Shown here: piece after piece, positions 1 through 9,041 of the stretch
Position numbering within the stretch: the first letter of the stretch is position 1
How the letters are laid out: each line of letters starts with the position of its first letter
NCBI GenBank assembly: GCA_002923315.1
Contig: BEHM01000001.1
Span: forward strand, 120,506-184,505
Origin: a bacterium HR10
Lineage (GTDB): Bacteria > Acidobacteriota > Blastocatellia > HR10
Direction of reading: 5' to 3'
DNA length: 64,000 bases
The notes under the pieces: model-generated
What the model saw: only the letters and a program-made list of their open reading frames with translations
Databases searched by the model: none
What the model was told of the DNA's origin: nothing
Made by a program: the position numbers and the translations under genes

Positions 1-1027
1 GATCAATGCCCGCCACTTTGACGATGTGGTCAATATGGTCAATCAGGCGGCTGAGCGGCGGGCGGGGGAGGGGGTGCTCGCGAAGGAGTCGCTCGGTCTC
101 CTGACGGAGTCGAACGGGATCGGTCGCATAGCGCGCGCGCAAGGCCTCCAGCTGCGGGCGCAGGCGCTCGCGCCGCTGGGCCTCCGCCTCCGCATAGTTC
201 TGGTCCACGAACCAGGAGCCGAAGTTGACCATCACGACGCCGCCGTTTCGCGCCAGCGCGCGGAGCATGTCATCGCTCATATTGCGCGGGATGTTCGTGA
301 GCGCGCGCGCCGAGGAGTGAGAGGCGATCACCGGGGCGCGCGTCGTCTCCAGGACGTCGTAGAAGGTCTTATCCGAGACATGAGAGATGTCCACGAGCAT
401 GCCGAGCCGATTCATCTCCCGGACGACCTGACGGCCGAAGTCCGTGAGCCCGTTGTGGCGAGGCGCATCCCCGGAGGAGTCGGCCCAATTGTTCGTGTTC
501 GTATGCGTGAGCGTCATGTAGCGGACGCCCAGCCGGTAGAACATGCGCAGTGCGCCGAGGCTGTCCTCGATGGCATGCCCCCCTTCGATCCCCATGAGCA
601 CGGCGATCTTCCCCGAGCGGGCGATGCGGCGAATATCCTCGGCCGAGAGCGCCAATTCCAGGTCATTCGGATACCGCTCCAGGGCTTGATAGACGACGTC
701 AATCATATCGAGCGCGCGGCGAGCCGCGCCGCCTTCGCGCGCATAGCGCGCGGCGACATAGATGGCGAAGAACTGCGCGTCAATGCCCCCCTCCTTCATG
801 CGGGGGATGTCCATGTGTCCATCGTTCGCCCGCCGGCCGATATCGAAGCCTTCGTCGAGCATGCGCGAGGTCACATCCGAATGAGTATCCACGACGATGG
901 CCTCCCGGTGGAGGCGCAACGCTTCCGCCCAGAGCTTCTCCTCCGAGGGCGGCTGCTGCGGGGTGTCGGCCAGCGGGATCGCGCTCCCGATGAGGAAGAG
1001 GGCGAGCACAAGCGTGAGTCTTGTCAT
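1..1027 (-). CDS. Membrane dipeptidase (peptidase M19), 3' end outside the window
   Basis: Zinc-dependent dipeptidase of the M19 (renal dipeptidase) family, which cleaves dipeptides and is usually secreted. I chose the ATG at 1027 because AGGAGG lies 8 bases upstream; an ATG at 1033 is too close to it. The N-terminus is a signal peptide (MTRLTLVLALFLIG). Family landmarks visible in order are VVDTHSDV (first zinc His and Asp), GIEGGH (bridging Glu) and ISHVSDKTF followed by SHSSARA (His ligands). About 342 residues are visible and the gene runs off the left edge, so the C-terminus is unseen. It is 23 bases from tyrS and reads in the same direction. The family call is firm; the substrate is not known. 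Confidence 0.9.
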   Translation of the reverse strand, partial: MTRLTLVLALFLIGSAIPLADTPQQPPSEEKLWAEALRLHREAIVVDTHSDVTSRMLDEGFDIGRRANDGHMDIPRMKEGGIDAQFFAIYVAARYAREGGAARRALDMIDVVYQALERYPNDLELALSAEDIRRIARSGKIAVLMGIEGGHAIEDSLGALRMFYRLGVRYMTLTHTNTNNWADSSGDAPRHNGLTDFGRQVVREMNRLGMLVDISHVSDKTFYDVLETTRAPVIASHSSARALTNIPRNMSDDMLRALARNGGVVMVNFGSWFVDQNYAEAEAQRRERLRPQLEALRARYATDPVRLRQETERLLREHPLPRPPLSRLIDHIDHIVKVAGID

Positions 1028-1050
1028 CCTCATCACCTCCTGAGGGGGAA

Positions 1051-2301
1051 TCATGTGGATGTGGGACTCGGTGTTTCCCGACTGCGGACGCGCACGAATC
1101 GGCGTTTGCCCACCTGCAGCACGAACTCCGGTTTCACCAGAATCCGCGCGCGGGGATCGGTGATGCGCTCTCCCTCCACCTGCACGCCGCCTTGCTCGAT
1201 GAGGCGGCGCGCTTCGCGCATGGAGGGAGCCAGGCCCGAATGGACGAGCACGCGCGCCAGCTCCACGTGATCCCCGACCGACGCTGGAAGGTGGACGACC
1301 GGAATCTCGCTCGGCAGGCCCCGCTCCCGGAAGATGCGGTTGAACTCCTCTTCGGCACGGCGCGCGGCCTCTTCGGAATGGAACTCCGCCACCAGACGGC
1401 GCGCCAATTGCGCCTTCAGGTCGCGCGGGTTCACGCGCCCCGCTTCGGCCTCAGCGCGCCAGCGGGCCAGCTCCTCCGCGGGGACATCCGTGAGCACCTC
1501 ATAATATGTCCACATCAGCTCGTCCGAGATGGACATGACCTTGCCGTAGATCGCATCCGGGGGTTCCGTGATGCCGATGTAGTTCCCGTAGGACTTCGAC
1601 ATCTTCTGCACGCCGTCGGTGCCCACGAGCAGGGGCACCGTCATGGCGACTTGCGGCTCTTGCCCGAACTCGCGCTGCAGATCGCGCCCGAGCAGCAAGT
1701 TGAACTTCTGATCCGTCCCCCCTAGCTCGACATCCGCCTGCAGCACGACCGAGTCGTAGGCTTGCGCGACGGGATAGAGCAATTCGTGGAGGCTGATCGG
1801 TGAGCCCTCGCGCAAGCGCTTCTGGAAATCGTCGCGCTCGAGGATCTGCGCGACGGTCACTTTCGCCGTCAGGCGGATCCAGTCTTCGCTCCGCAACGCG
1901 CCGAGCCATCGGGAGTTGAACTCGATCACCGTCCGTTCGGGATCGAGGATTTTGAAGACCTGCTGCTTATACGTCTCGGCATTGGCCTGGATCTCCTCGC
2001 GCGAGAGCGGCGGGCGCGTGGCCGAACGTCCAGTCGGATCGCCGATCATGCCCGTGAAGTCGCCGATGAGGAAGATGACCGTGTGCCCGAGCTCCTGGAA
2101 GTGGCGCAGCTTGCGGAGCACGACCGTATGCCCCAAGTGCAGATCAGGGGCCGTGGGATCGGCGCCGAGCTTCACCCGCAACGGACGTCGCGTCTCCCGC
2201 GAGCGCTCCAACTTCCGCCGCAGGTCCTCCTCACGGATCAGGTCCACAACGCCGCGCTTCAGATAAGCGAGTTGCTCCTCAAGGCTCATGTCCGCTCGCA
2301 T
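1051..2301 (-). CDS. tyrS: Tyrosyl-tRNA synthetase
   Basis: Class I aminoacyl-tRNA synthetase that charges tRNA-Tyr in the cytoplasm. It has 416 residues from the ATG at 2301, where GAAGGAGGG lies about 11 bases upstream; the frame stays open further upstream, but that extension is low-complexity and not family-like. The HIGH-type motif HLGH is at residues 55-58 and KMSKS at 233-237. The C-terminal S4 RNA-binding domain starts near residue 345 ([13 protein letters not shown], then GGVQVEG). Length and order match the bacterial TyrRS type in which the S4 domain contacts tRNA. It is divergent from the NosL-like gene. Confidence 0.97.
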   Translation of the reverse strand: MRADMSLEEQLAYLKRGVVDLIREEDLRRKLERSRETRRPLRVKLGADPTAPDLHLGHTVVLRKLRHFQELGHTVIFLIGDFTGMIGDPTGRSATRPPLSREEIQANAETYKQQVFKILDPERTVIEFNSRWLGALRSEDWIRLTAKVTVAQILERDDFQKRLREGSPISLHELLYPVAQAYDSVVLQADVELGGTDQKFNLLLGRDLQREFGQEPQVAMTVPLLVGTDGVQKMSKSYGNYIGITEPPDAIYGKVMSISDELMWTYYEVLTDVPAEELARWRAEAEAGRVNPRDLKAQLARRLVAEFHSEEAARRAEEEFNRIFRERGLPSEIPVVHLPASVGDHVELARVLVHSGLAPSMREARRLIEQGGVQVEGERITDPRARILVKPEFVLQVGKRRFVRVRSRETPSPTST

Positions 2302-2412
2302 CGTCGGCGAGACCCTCCTTCGCGGAGAGGCAGCTAGTTTAGCACCGATCGCGGGATTTCTCCACCAATCGAAGGGGCATCTGTGCTCTCCCCTTGAGCG
2401 GGGGATGCGGCG

Positions 2413-2418
2413 TATAAT
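2413..2418 (+). promoter_or_regulatory. -10 box (TATAAT) for the NosL-like gene
   Basis: Perfect TATAAT 30 bases before the GTG start. The only upstream TTG (TTGAGC, 2394-2399) is just 13 bases away, too close for a normal -35, so only the -10 box is supported. Confidence 0.5.
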
Positions 2419-2448
2419 TCCCCTCGGATCGCGCGTGGAGGGCGGACC

Positions 2449-2943
2449 GTGCGACGGCGCACAGCTCTGGGCGGCATCGTCCTGATCCTGGCCGTCGGGA
2501 TCGGCGGGTATTTCGCCGTCTCCCACGTGCTGCAAGGGCGCGCGCCACTATGTCGGGTCTGCGGTCGCTCGGTTCATCCTGGGCAGATGTTCGTGCTCCA
2601 ACTGGAGGATGGCCAGCGCGAGCCGACCTGCTGCCCGCGGTGCGGCCTCCACGCTCGGTTGCAGGCGCCCGAGCGCGTGCGCGCGGCCTGGGCGACGGAT
2701 TTCACCTCCGGACGGCGGATCGCCGCGGAGCGGGCCGTCTACGTGGAGGGGAGCGAGGTGATGACGTGTTGCCGCCCCGCGCCCTTGCGCGAGCCGGGCG
2801 TCGTGTATGAGCGGCACTGGGATCGGTGCTTGCCGAGTCTGATCGCCTTCGCGCGCGAATCCGATGCGCGGGCGTTTCAGGCCCAACACGGAGGTCGCGT
2901 GCTCACGTACGCCGAGAGCGTGGCGAGCGTTCGAGAACGATGA
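2449..2943 (+). CDS. NosL-like membrane-anchored protein rich in cysteine
   Basis: 164 residues starting with GTG. Residues 7-25 form one transmembrane segment, leaving the rest outside the cytoplasm. The C-terminal half follows the NosL pattern: a CxxC near the start of the domain (C35, C38), YVEGSEVM, then [16 protein letters not shown]. NosL proteins are copper-binding accessory lipoproteins of nitrous oxide reductase assembly. Here there is no lipobox and no nos gene in the window, and there are six more Cys residues (61, 62, 65, 107, 108, 127). A general periplasmic metal-handling or thiol role is an inference; copper delivery to the cytochrome oxidase encoded in this window is a possibility, not shown. 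sixA follows after 14 bases. Confidence 0.7.
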   Translation: MRRRTALGGIVLILAVGIGGYFAVSHVLQGRAPLCRVCGRSVHPGQMFVLQLEDGQREPTCCPRCGLHARLQAPERVRAAWATDFTSGRRIAAERAVYVEGSEVMTCCRPAPLREPGVVYERHWDRCLPSLIAFARESDARAFQAQHGGRVLTYAESVASVRER

Positions 2944-2957
2944 AGGGAGGGATCGGC

Positions 2958-3422
2958 ATGAATCTCTACCTCGTGCAACATGCCGAGGCGAAGCGCGAGG
3001 AGGAGGATCCCGCGCGCCCGTTGACCGAGAAGGGATGGGCGGATATTCGCAAGATCGCGGCGTTCCTGCACGCGCATCCGCTGCCGCCACTCCGCGTCAT
3101 CTATCACAGTGGCAAGACGCGCGCTGAACAAACGGCGGAAGTCCTGGCCGACGTGCTCCATCCCCGCGAGGGATGCCGCGCGACCGAAGGGCTGGAGCCG
3201 CTGGCCGATCCGGCGCTCTGGATCGAGCGAGTGCGCGCCGAGAGCGAGGACCTCATGCTCGTCGGACATCTGCCGCATCTGGATCGGTTGAGCGCGCGCT
3301 TGCTCTCAGAGGGGACGATCTCCGAAGGGCTCATCGCCTTCCAAATGGGCGGCCTCGTCTGCTTGCGGCGGGAGGGGGCGAGGTGGCGCCTCCGGTGGAT
3401 GATCGTCCCGGAGCTGTTGTGA
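2958..3422 (+). CDS. sixA: SixA-type phosphohistidine phosphatase
   Basis: 154-residue histidine phosphatase superfamily member. The nucleophile motif is LVQHAEAK (QHA in place of the classical RHG, as usual for SixA), followed by LTEKG, SGKTRAEQTAE and the second catalytic histidine in LVGHLPHLDRL. SixA removes phosphate from histidine in phosphotransfer proteins; its partner here is unknown. Start: ATG at 2958 behind GGGAGGGATC. The gene sits between the NosL-like and radical SAM genes with gaps of 14 and 7 bases, so the three probably share a transcript. Confidence 0.9.
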   Translation: MNLYLVQHAEAKREEEDPARPLTEKGWADIRKIAAFLHAHPLPPLRVIYHSGKTRAEQTAEVLADVLHPREGCRATEGLEPLADPALWIERVRAESEDLMLVGHLPHLDRLSARLLSEGTISEGLIAFQMGGLVCLRREGARWRLRWMIVPELL

Positions 3423-3429
3423 GGGGACT

Positions 3430-4449
3430 ATGTGGGCGAGATGGACAACCGTCCCGCGCGAGCTGCATGGTGATGGGCGCTTCCTCCTCCCGCGTCGAGA
3501 GTTCGTCCCCGCGTACCTCCGCACGTATGAGGAGGGGCGCTTGAAGGAGAAGGTGGAACAAGCGCGCGAGCTGCTGCGCGCCTGCACCGTGTGCCCGCGC
3601 GATTGCCGGGTGAATCGGTTGGAGAACAAGTTCGCCGTCTGTCGCAGCGGCCGCTGGGCGCGCGTCTCCAGCGCCTTCCCGCACTTCGGCGAGGAGGATT
3701 GCCTGCGGGGATGGAACGGATCGGGGACCATCTTCTTCGCCTTTTGCAACCTCCGCTGCGTCTTCTGCCAGAATTGGGAGACGAGCCAATTGGGGGAGGG
3801 GGAGGAGGTCACGCCCGCGGAGCTGGCCGCCCTCATGTTGCGCTTACAGGAGCAGGGGTGTCACAACATCAACTTCGTGACGCCGGAGCACGTGGTGCCG
3901 CAGATTCTGGAAGCGTTACCGCTGGCCATCGAGCGGGGGTTGCGCGTGCCCTTGGTGTATAACACGAGCGGCTACGATAGCCTCGACAGTGTGCGCTTGA
4001 TGGACGGCGTCGTGGACATCTATATGCCCGATTTCAAGCTATGGCATCCCGAGCACGCGCGCAAGTATTTGCTCGCGCGCGATTATCCCGAGGTCGCGCG
4101 CCGCGTGATCCGCGCCATGCACGAACAGGTGGGCGAACTGCGCGTGGATGAAGATGGGCTGGCGCGACGGGGAGTTCTGGTGCGCCATCTGGTCATGCCG
4201 GGACTGTTGGAGGATACGCGCGAGATCCTGCGCTACCTGGCCGAGGAGGTCTCTCGCGATACCTACGTCAACATCATGGACCAATACCATCCCGCTTGGA
4301 AGGCGCGCACGGACGATCGCTTTCGGGAGATCAATCGTCGGATCACCTCGTGGGAATTCGAACACGCGCTCGCCTACGCTCGCGCGGTCGGCCTCTGGCG
4401 CTTCGACGTCCGCTGGCGCTGGGTCACCGTGCGCTACGATGTGGTGTAG
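3430..4449 (+). CDS. PflX-type radical SAM protein (COG1313)
   Basis: 339 residues. The radical SAM cluster motif CNLRCVFC lies at about residues 103-110 and is preceded by an extra cysteine pair, CTVCPRDC, near residue 55, typical of the PflX/COG1313 group related to pyruvate formate-lyase activases. Other conserved stretches are NINFVTPEHV, YNTSGYDS and YMPDFK. No glycyl-radical enzyme gene is nearby, so a pyruvate formate-lyase partner is unlikely in this apparently aerobic genome and the target is unknown. It begins 7 bases after sixA behind GAGGGG. Confidence 0.88.
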   Translation: MWARWTTVPRELHGDGRFLLPRREFVPAYLRTYEEGRLKEKVEQARELLRACTVCPRDCRVNRLENKFAVCRSGRWARVSSAFPHFGEEDCLRGWNGSGTIFFAFCNLRCVFCQNWETSQLGEGEEVTPAELAALMLRLQEQGCHNINFVTPEHVVPQILEALPLAIERGLRVPLVYNTSGYDSLDSVRLMDGVVDIYMPDFKLWHPEHARKYLLARDYPEVARRVIRAMHEQVGELRVDEDGLARRGVLVRHLVMPGLLEDTREILRYLAEEVSRDTYVNIMDQYHPAWKARTDDRFREINRRITSWEFEHALAYARAVGLWRFDVRWRWVTVRYDVV

Positions 4450-4552
4450 TGGGCCGGGAGCGGCGCACGTGGCCGAACGCAGCGCTGCGGCGAGGAAGCG
4501 CGGCGCGGGATCAACGGTGTGCGCTCTCTCCGGCAGCCCTCGGTCGAGGAGC

Positions 4553-5716
4553 TCACAGATTCGCCGGTTTCTCGGTCAGCTTCACCGAGAGCGTCATCCG
4601 CTGTCGGCCTCGATAGATGGTGACCGTGATGGTATCGCCGGGGCGAAAGCGCGTGAGGATGCGCGAGATGTCATCCACGGAGTTGATCCGCTCCCCGTTG
4701 ATCTCATAGATGATGTCGCCGCCCAGGTAGAAGAGGCGGCCGCGGATGCGCACCGGCTGGTTCCCGCCGCGAATTCCCGCTCGATCCGCCGACTCTCCGG
4801 AGATGACCTGCGAGACCATCACCCCGGAGCGCACGGGGAGGCCCAGCTCATCGGCCAGTGCGGAGACGGGGATCGGGAAGACATCAATGCCCAGCCAGGG
4901 TCGGCGCACGCGCCCGTAGGCGATCAGATCGGGGACGATGCGCCGCGCCAGATTGATCGGGATGGCGAAGCCGATCCCCACGCTCCCGCGTGACGGGGAG
5001 AGGATAGCCGTATTCACGCCGATCATCTCTCCGCGCGAGTTCAAGAGCGGCCCGCCGGAATTCCCCGGGTTGATCGAAGCGTCGGTTTGGATAGCGCCTT
5101 CGATGAGGCGCCCGTTCTCGGCGCGCAAGGGACGCCCCAGGGCGCTGATGATCCCTCGGGTGAGCGTCTGACCGATGCCGAAGGGATTCCCGATGGCCAG
5201 GACCTTCTGCCCGACGGCCAACTTATCCGAGTCGCCCATGGGGACGACAGTCAGCTTCTCGCGCGGCGCATTGATCTTGATCACGGCCAGGTCCGTGTCG
5301 GGATCGCCGCCGATGAGCGTCGCGCGATATTCGCTGCCATCGGCCAGAGTGACGAACAGTTGCCGCGCACCCTCGATGACGTGATAGTTCGTCAGGATGT
5401 GCCCCTGGTCATCAATGATCGAGCCGGAACCGCTCCCCTCCTCAGGATAGACGGCGAAGAAATCTTGCACGAGCGTGACGGTGCGAATGTTGACGACGCC
5501 GGGTGAGACGGCCTTGTAAATCTCGATGTTGTTCCGCTCGTCCTCGGTGAGCGTCGCCGGACCCGACGAGGCTTGTGGGCGGTCGAAGCTCGGAGGAGAG
5601 CCGAATAGACGCGCCGGCCGATCTACCCAGCGCTGATATCCGACGAACAAGCCGACGGCGATCACCCCCGAGAGGATCCCGATGAGCATGAGGTGCCGCA
5701 TTGAGAATTGGTTCAT
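4553..5716 (-). CDS. HtrA/DegP-like serine protease with one PDZ domain
   Basis: 387-residue envelope protease. The N-terminus has a signal anchor (residues about 7-26). The trypsin-like triad is visible: His112 in TNYHVIEG, Asp142 in DTDLAVIK and Ser220 in INPGNSGGPLL. A single PDZ domain follows (about 285-380), ending in the usual RPGDTITVTIYRG. One PDZ is closer to DegS or the HhoA group than to two-PDZ DegP. Start ATG at 5716, with GGGAGGAGG 7 bases upstream; an earlier ATG at 5734 lies before this site. Role: quality control or regulated cleavage of periplasmic proteins. It is divergent from hemL, each gene with its own readable promoter. Confidence 0.93.
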   Translation of the reverse strand: MNQFSMRHLMLIGILSGVIAVGLFVGYQRWVDRPARLFGSPPSFDRPQASSGPATLTEDERNNIEIYKAVSPGVVNIRTVTLVQDFFAVYPEEGSGSGSIIDDQGHILTNYHVIEGARQLFVTLADGSEYRATLIGGDPDTDLAVIKINAPREKLTVVPMGDSDKLAVGQKVLAIGNPFGIGQTLTRGIISALGRPLRAENGRLIEGAIQTDASINPGNSGGPLLNSRGEMIGVNTAILSPSRGSVGIGFAIPINLARRIVPDLIAYGRVRRPWLGIDVFPIPVSALADELGLPVRSGVMVSQVISGESADRAGIRGGNQPVRIRGRLFYLGGDIIYEINGERINSVDDISRILTRFRPGDTITVTIYRGRQRMTLSVKLTEKPANL

Positions 5717-5753
5717 CACCGCGCCTCCTCCCATGGTGTTTTGCCGCTCCTCA

Positions 5754-5783
5754 ATTATCCCCGTTGGGCGCAGGGCTCGGCAA
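5754..5783 (-). promoter_or_regulatory. Promoter of the htrA-like gene
   Basis: On the minus strand TTGCCG (5778-5783), 18 bp spacer, GATAAT (5754-5759), followed by a leader of about 30 bases to the ATG at 5716. Confidence 0.6.
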
Positions 5784-5800
5784 TCTCTCAGACCCAGAGA

Positions 5801-5829
5801 TTGCACGGGACTTCGAGGGCGGATAGACT
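5801..5829 (+). promoter_or_regulatory. Promoter of hemL
   Basis: TTGCAC (5801-5806), 17 bp spacer, TAGACT (5824-5829), 37 bases before the hemL ATG. It points away from the htrA promoter, with the two -35 boxes 17 bp apart. Confidence 0.6.
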
Positions 5830-5866
5830 ACTGTTCGATCGCCACAAGGCGTGAGGGGAGGGGAGC

Positions 5867-7171
5867 ATGGCGCAGGAGTTTTCGCGAGCGCACTCGGTCG
5901 AATGGTTTCATCGAGCCATGATGGTGATCCCCGGCGGGGTCAATAGTCCGGTGCGCGCCTTTCGGGCCGTCGGCGGAGAGCCGCTCTTCATCCGTTCGGC
6001 GCGCGGCGCCTATCTGGAAGATGTGGATGGGAACCGGTTCATTGACTACGTGGGATCATGGGGGCCGATGATCCTCGGCCATGCGCATCCGGAGGTCGTT
6101 CGCGCGGTGGAGGAGGCGGTGCGCAAGGGGACGTCGTATGGGGCGCCGACAGTGCTGGAGGTCGAGATGGCCGAGGAGATTCGCGAAGCGCTCCCTTCGA
6201 TCGAGAAGGTGCGGATGACCAGTTCGGGCACGGAGGCGACGATGAGCGCCATTCGGTTGGCGCGCGCCTTCACCGGACGCCGCAAGGTGGTGAAATTCGA
6301 GGGGTGTTATCACGGCCACGCCGATCCGCTTCTGGTGCGCGCGGGTTCCGGTGTCGCGACCCTGGGACTGCCCGACAGCCCCGGCGTCCTGCCCGACGTG
6401 GCGGCGCAGACGCTCGTCCTTCCCTTCAACGATGAACGCGCTCTGGAACAAGCCTTCGAGGCACATGGGGAGGACATCGCCTGTGTGATCATCGAGCCCA
6501 TCGTGGGGAATATGGGATGTGTTCTGCCGAAGCCCGGTTTCTTGTCGAAGGTGCGCGAGCTGACGGAACGCCGCGGCGCGCTGCTCATCTTCGATGAGGT
6601 GATCACGGGATTTCGCGTGGGGTATCACGGGGCGCAGGGGCTTTACGGCATCCGTCCCGATCTGACCTGCTTGGGGAAGATCATCGGCGGTGGTTTGCCC
6701 GTAGGGGCGTTCGGCGGACGGGAGGAGATCATGCGTTGGCTCGCTCCGGAAGGCCCCGTCTATCACGCGGGCACGCTCTCGGGGAATCCGCTGGCGATGG
6801 CGGCCGGGCTGGCGACACTGCGCGTGCTGAAGCGCGAGCGGGAGACGCTCTATCCGCGGCTTGAGCGTCTGACGACGCGCTTGGCCGAGGGAATCGCGGC
6901 GGAGGCGGAGCGGTGCGGCGTGCCCGTTCGCGTGAATCACATCGCCTCGATGCTGACGGTCTTCTTCACCGATCGCGCGGTCACCGATTGGACATCGGCC
7001 GCGACGACCGATCGCGAGCGATTTCGACGATTCTTCCGCATCCTCTTGGAGCGTGGGGTCTACTGGCCCCCATCGCCGTTTGAGACGGCTTTCGTGAGCG
7101 CGGCGCACGAGGAGACGGAGATCGAGGCGACGCTCGAGGCCGTGCGCGAGGCGATGCGCGCCCTCGCCTGA
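5867..7171 (+). CDS. hemL: Glutamate-1-semialdehyde 2,1-aminomutase
   Basis: 434-residue PLP enzyme making 5-aminolevulinate from glutamate semialdehyde, the C5 route to heme. Landmarks are GGVNSPVRAF near the N-terminus, TSSGTEATMSAIR, the EGCYHGHAD stretch, IFDEVITGFR and the PLP lysine K271 in LGKIIGGGLPVGAFGG. ATG at 5867 follows GAGGGGAGC. It supplies tetrapyrrole for the many hemes encoded at 24-37 kb, although it is not in that cluster. Transcribed alone from its own promoter. Confidence 0.97.
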   Translation: MAQEFSRAHSVEWFHRAMMVIPGGVNSPVRAFRAVGGEPLFIRSARGAYLEDVDGNRFIDYVGSWGPMILGHAHPEVVRAVEEAVRKGTSYGAPTVLEVEMAEEIREALPSIEKVRMTSSGTEATMSAIRLARAFTGRRKVVKFEGCYHGHADPLLVRAGSGVATLGLPDSPGVLPDVAAQTLVLPFNDERALEQAFEAHGEDIACVIIEPIVGNMGCVLPKPGFLSKVRELTERRGALLIFDEVITGFRVGYHGAQGLYGIRPDLTCLGKIIGGGLPVGAFGGREEIMRWLAPEGPVYHAGTLSGNPLAMAAGLATLRVLKRERETLYPRLERLTTRLAEGIAAEAERCGVPVRVNHIASMLTVFFTDRAVTDWTSAATTDRERFRRFFRILLERGVYWPPSPFETAFVSAAHEETEIEATLEAVREAMRALA

Positions 7172-7216
7172 CCACGTGTCGGGCATCGCGAGGGCTCAGC
7201 TCTCTCGCTCTCGATA

Positions 7217-7244
7217 TTCACGCGCGTTCAGGCGGTGATATACT
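7217..7244 (+). promoter_or_regulatory. Probable promoter of hutU
   Basis: TTCACG (7217-7222), 16 bp spacer, TATACT (7239-7244), with about 40 bases to the hutU ATG. Confidence 0.5.
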
Positions 7245-7286
7245 TGGGGAAGGTGCGGTGAGACTTCAGCCGAGGAGGGGGGAGCC

Positions 7287-8939
7287 ATGACATCGCGAAT
7301 CGTTCGAGCCCCACGCGGTCGCGAGCTCACGTGCAAGGGATGGCATCAGGAGGCCGCTTTGCGCATGCTGATGAATAATCTCGATCCTGAGGTGGCGGAG
7401 AAACCCGAGGAATTGATCGTCTACGGGGGAGCGGGAAAAGCGGCGCGCAACTGGGAATGTTTCGATGCGCTCGTCCGCTGCCTGCGCGAGTTGGAGAATG
7501 ATGAGACGTTGCTCGTGCAATCGGGGAAGCCCGTGGGCATCTTTCGCACGCATGAGTGGGCGCCGCGCGTGCTCATCGCCAATGCGAATCTCGTGCCGCA
7601 TTGGGCGACGCTGGAGGAATTCCTGCGATTGGAAGCCCTGGGACTCATCATGTACGGGCAGATGACGGCCGGGAGTTGGATTTATATCGGGACGCAGGGC
7701 ATCGTGCAGGGCACGTTCGAGACGTTCGCGGCCGTGGCCGAACGCCATTTCGGCGGGGATTTGCGCGGGCGGCTTGTCGTCTCTGGGGGGATGGGCGGAA
7801 TGGGGGGCGCGCAACCGCTGGCGGCCACGATGAACGGGGCGGCGTACTTGGGCATCGAGGTGGATCCGGCGCGCATCGAGCGGCGGATCCGAACGGGCTA
7901 TTGCGACCGCATGACCTTCGATCTGGATGAGGCGCTGCGGTGGGTTCTGGACGCCAAAGCGCGGGGCGAAGCGCTCTCGGTGGGACTGGTGGGGAATTGC
8001 GCCGAGGTTCTGCCCGAGTTGGTGCGCCGCGGCATTGTGCCCGACGTCCTCACCGATCAGACGAGCGCGCATGATCCGTTGAACGGCTACATCCCGGCGG
8101 GCTTGAGTGTGGACGAGGCCGCGACCTTGCGGCGCACGAATCCGCAGGACTATATCCGGCGCGCCTATGACTCGATCGCGCGGCATGTCGAGGCTATGCT
8201 CGCCCTCAAGCGTCAGGGGGCCGTCACCTTCGAGTACGGCAATAACATCCGGAAGCAGGCGGAGCTGGCGGGCGTCAGGGAGGCCTTCGAATTCCCCGGG
8301 TTTGTGGTCGCTTATATTCGGCCGCTCTTCTGCCAGGGGCGCGGGCCATTCCGGTGGGTCGCCCTCTCGGGGGATCCCGAGGATATTCGGAAGACGGATG
8401 ACTTGGTGCTGGAGCTATTCCCCGAGGATCGCATCTTGCGCCGCTGGATCACGCTCGCGCGCGAGAAGGTGCGATTTCAGGGGCTGCCGGCGCGCATCTG
8501 TTGGCTCGGTTATGGAGAGCGCGCGGCATTCGGCTTGGCGATCAACGAGCTGGTGCGCGAGGGGAAGTTGGCGGCGCCGATCGTCATCGGGCGCGATCAT
8601 CTGGATTGCGGGTCAGTCGCTTCTCCATATCGCGAGACCGAGGGGATGAAGGATGGCAGCGATGCCATCGCCGATTGGCCGATCCTCAATGCCTTGCTCA
8701 ATACGGCCTCGGGGGCGTCCTGGGTCGCCTTTCATCATGGTGGCGGGGTGGGTATCGGTTACAGCTTGCATGCGGGGCAGGTGATCGTCGCCGATGGGAC
8801 CAGAGAAGGCGCCCTGCGGCTGGAGCGTGTCCTCACGAACGATCCGGGGATCGGCATCGCGCGCCATGCCGACGCTGGGTACGAAGAGGCGATCGCGACA
8901 GCGCGAGCGAAGGGCGTGAAGATCCCCATGCTGGCGTGA
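7287..8939 (+). CDS. hutU: Urocanate hydratase
   Basis: 550-residue NAD-dependent enzyme converting urocanate to imidazolonepropionate, the second step of histidine breakdown. Full length for the family. Conserved stretches include [10 protein letters not shown], the glycine-rich NAD-binding [25 protein letters not shown] and [14 protein letters not shown] at 7287 follows GAGGAGGGGGGAG. hutH, hutI and hutG are not next to it; the secreted amidohydrolase at 22.4 kb is not a convincing hutI. lpdA starts about 100 bases downstream. Confidence 0.97.
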   Translation: MTSRIVRAPRGRELTCKGWHQEAALRMLMNNLDPEVAEKPEELIVYGGAGKAARNWECFDALVRCLRELENDETLLVQSGKPVGIFRTHEWAPRVLIANANLVPHWATLEEFLRLEALGLIMYGQMTAGSWIYIGTQGIVQGTFETFAAVAERHFGGDLRGRLVVSGGMGGMGGAQPLAATMNGAAYLGIEVDPARIERRIRTGYCDRMTFDLDEALRWVLDAKARGEALSVGLVGNCAEVLPELVRRGIVPDVLTDQTSAHDPLNGYIPAGLSVDEAATLRRTNPQDYIRRAYDSIARHVEAMLALKRQGAVTFEYGNNIRKQAELAGVREAFEFPGFVVAYIRPLFCQGRGPFRWVALSGDPEDIRKTDDLVLELFPEDRILRRWITLAREKVRFQGLPARICWLGYGERAAFGLAINELVREGKLAAPIVIGRDHLDCGSVASPYRETEGMKDGSDAIADWPILNALLNTASGASWVAFHHGGGVGIGYSLHAGQVIVADGTREGALRLERVLTNDPGIGIARHADAGYEEAIATARAKGVKIPMLA

Positions 8940-9041
8940 TCTCGCCATATGGCGGAGCGGGTGCCTCTTGCCATCTCGCAGGAGATGGCGTATGTTCGCT
9001 CACTGTGCGCCGAGGCGATCGCCCATGAGGAGCTATCGAGT

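Noticed and set aside
26-1270. A 414-codon plus-strand frame over the dipeptidase and the end of tyrS
   Set aside because: The minus strand holds the M19 dipeptidase with all metal motifs in the correct order; the plus frame is its shadow.
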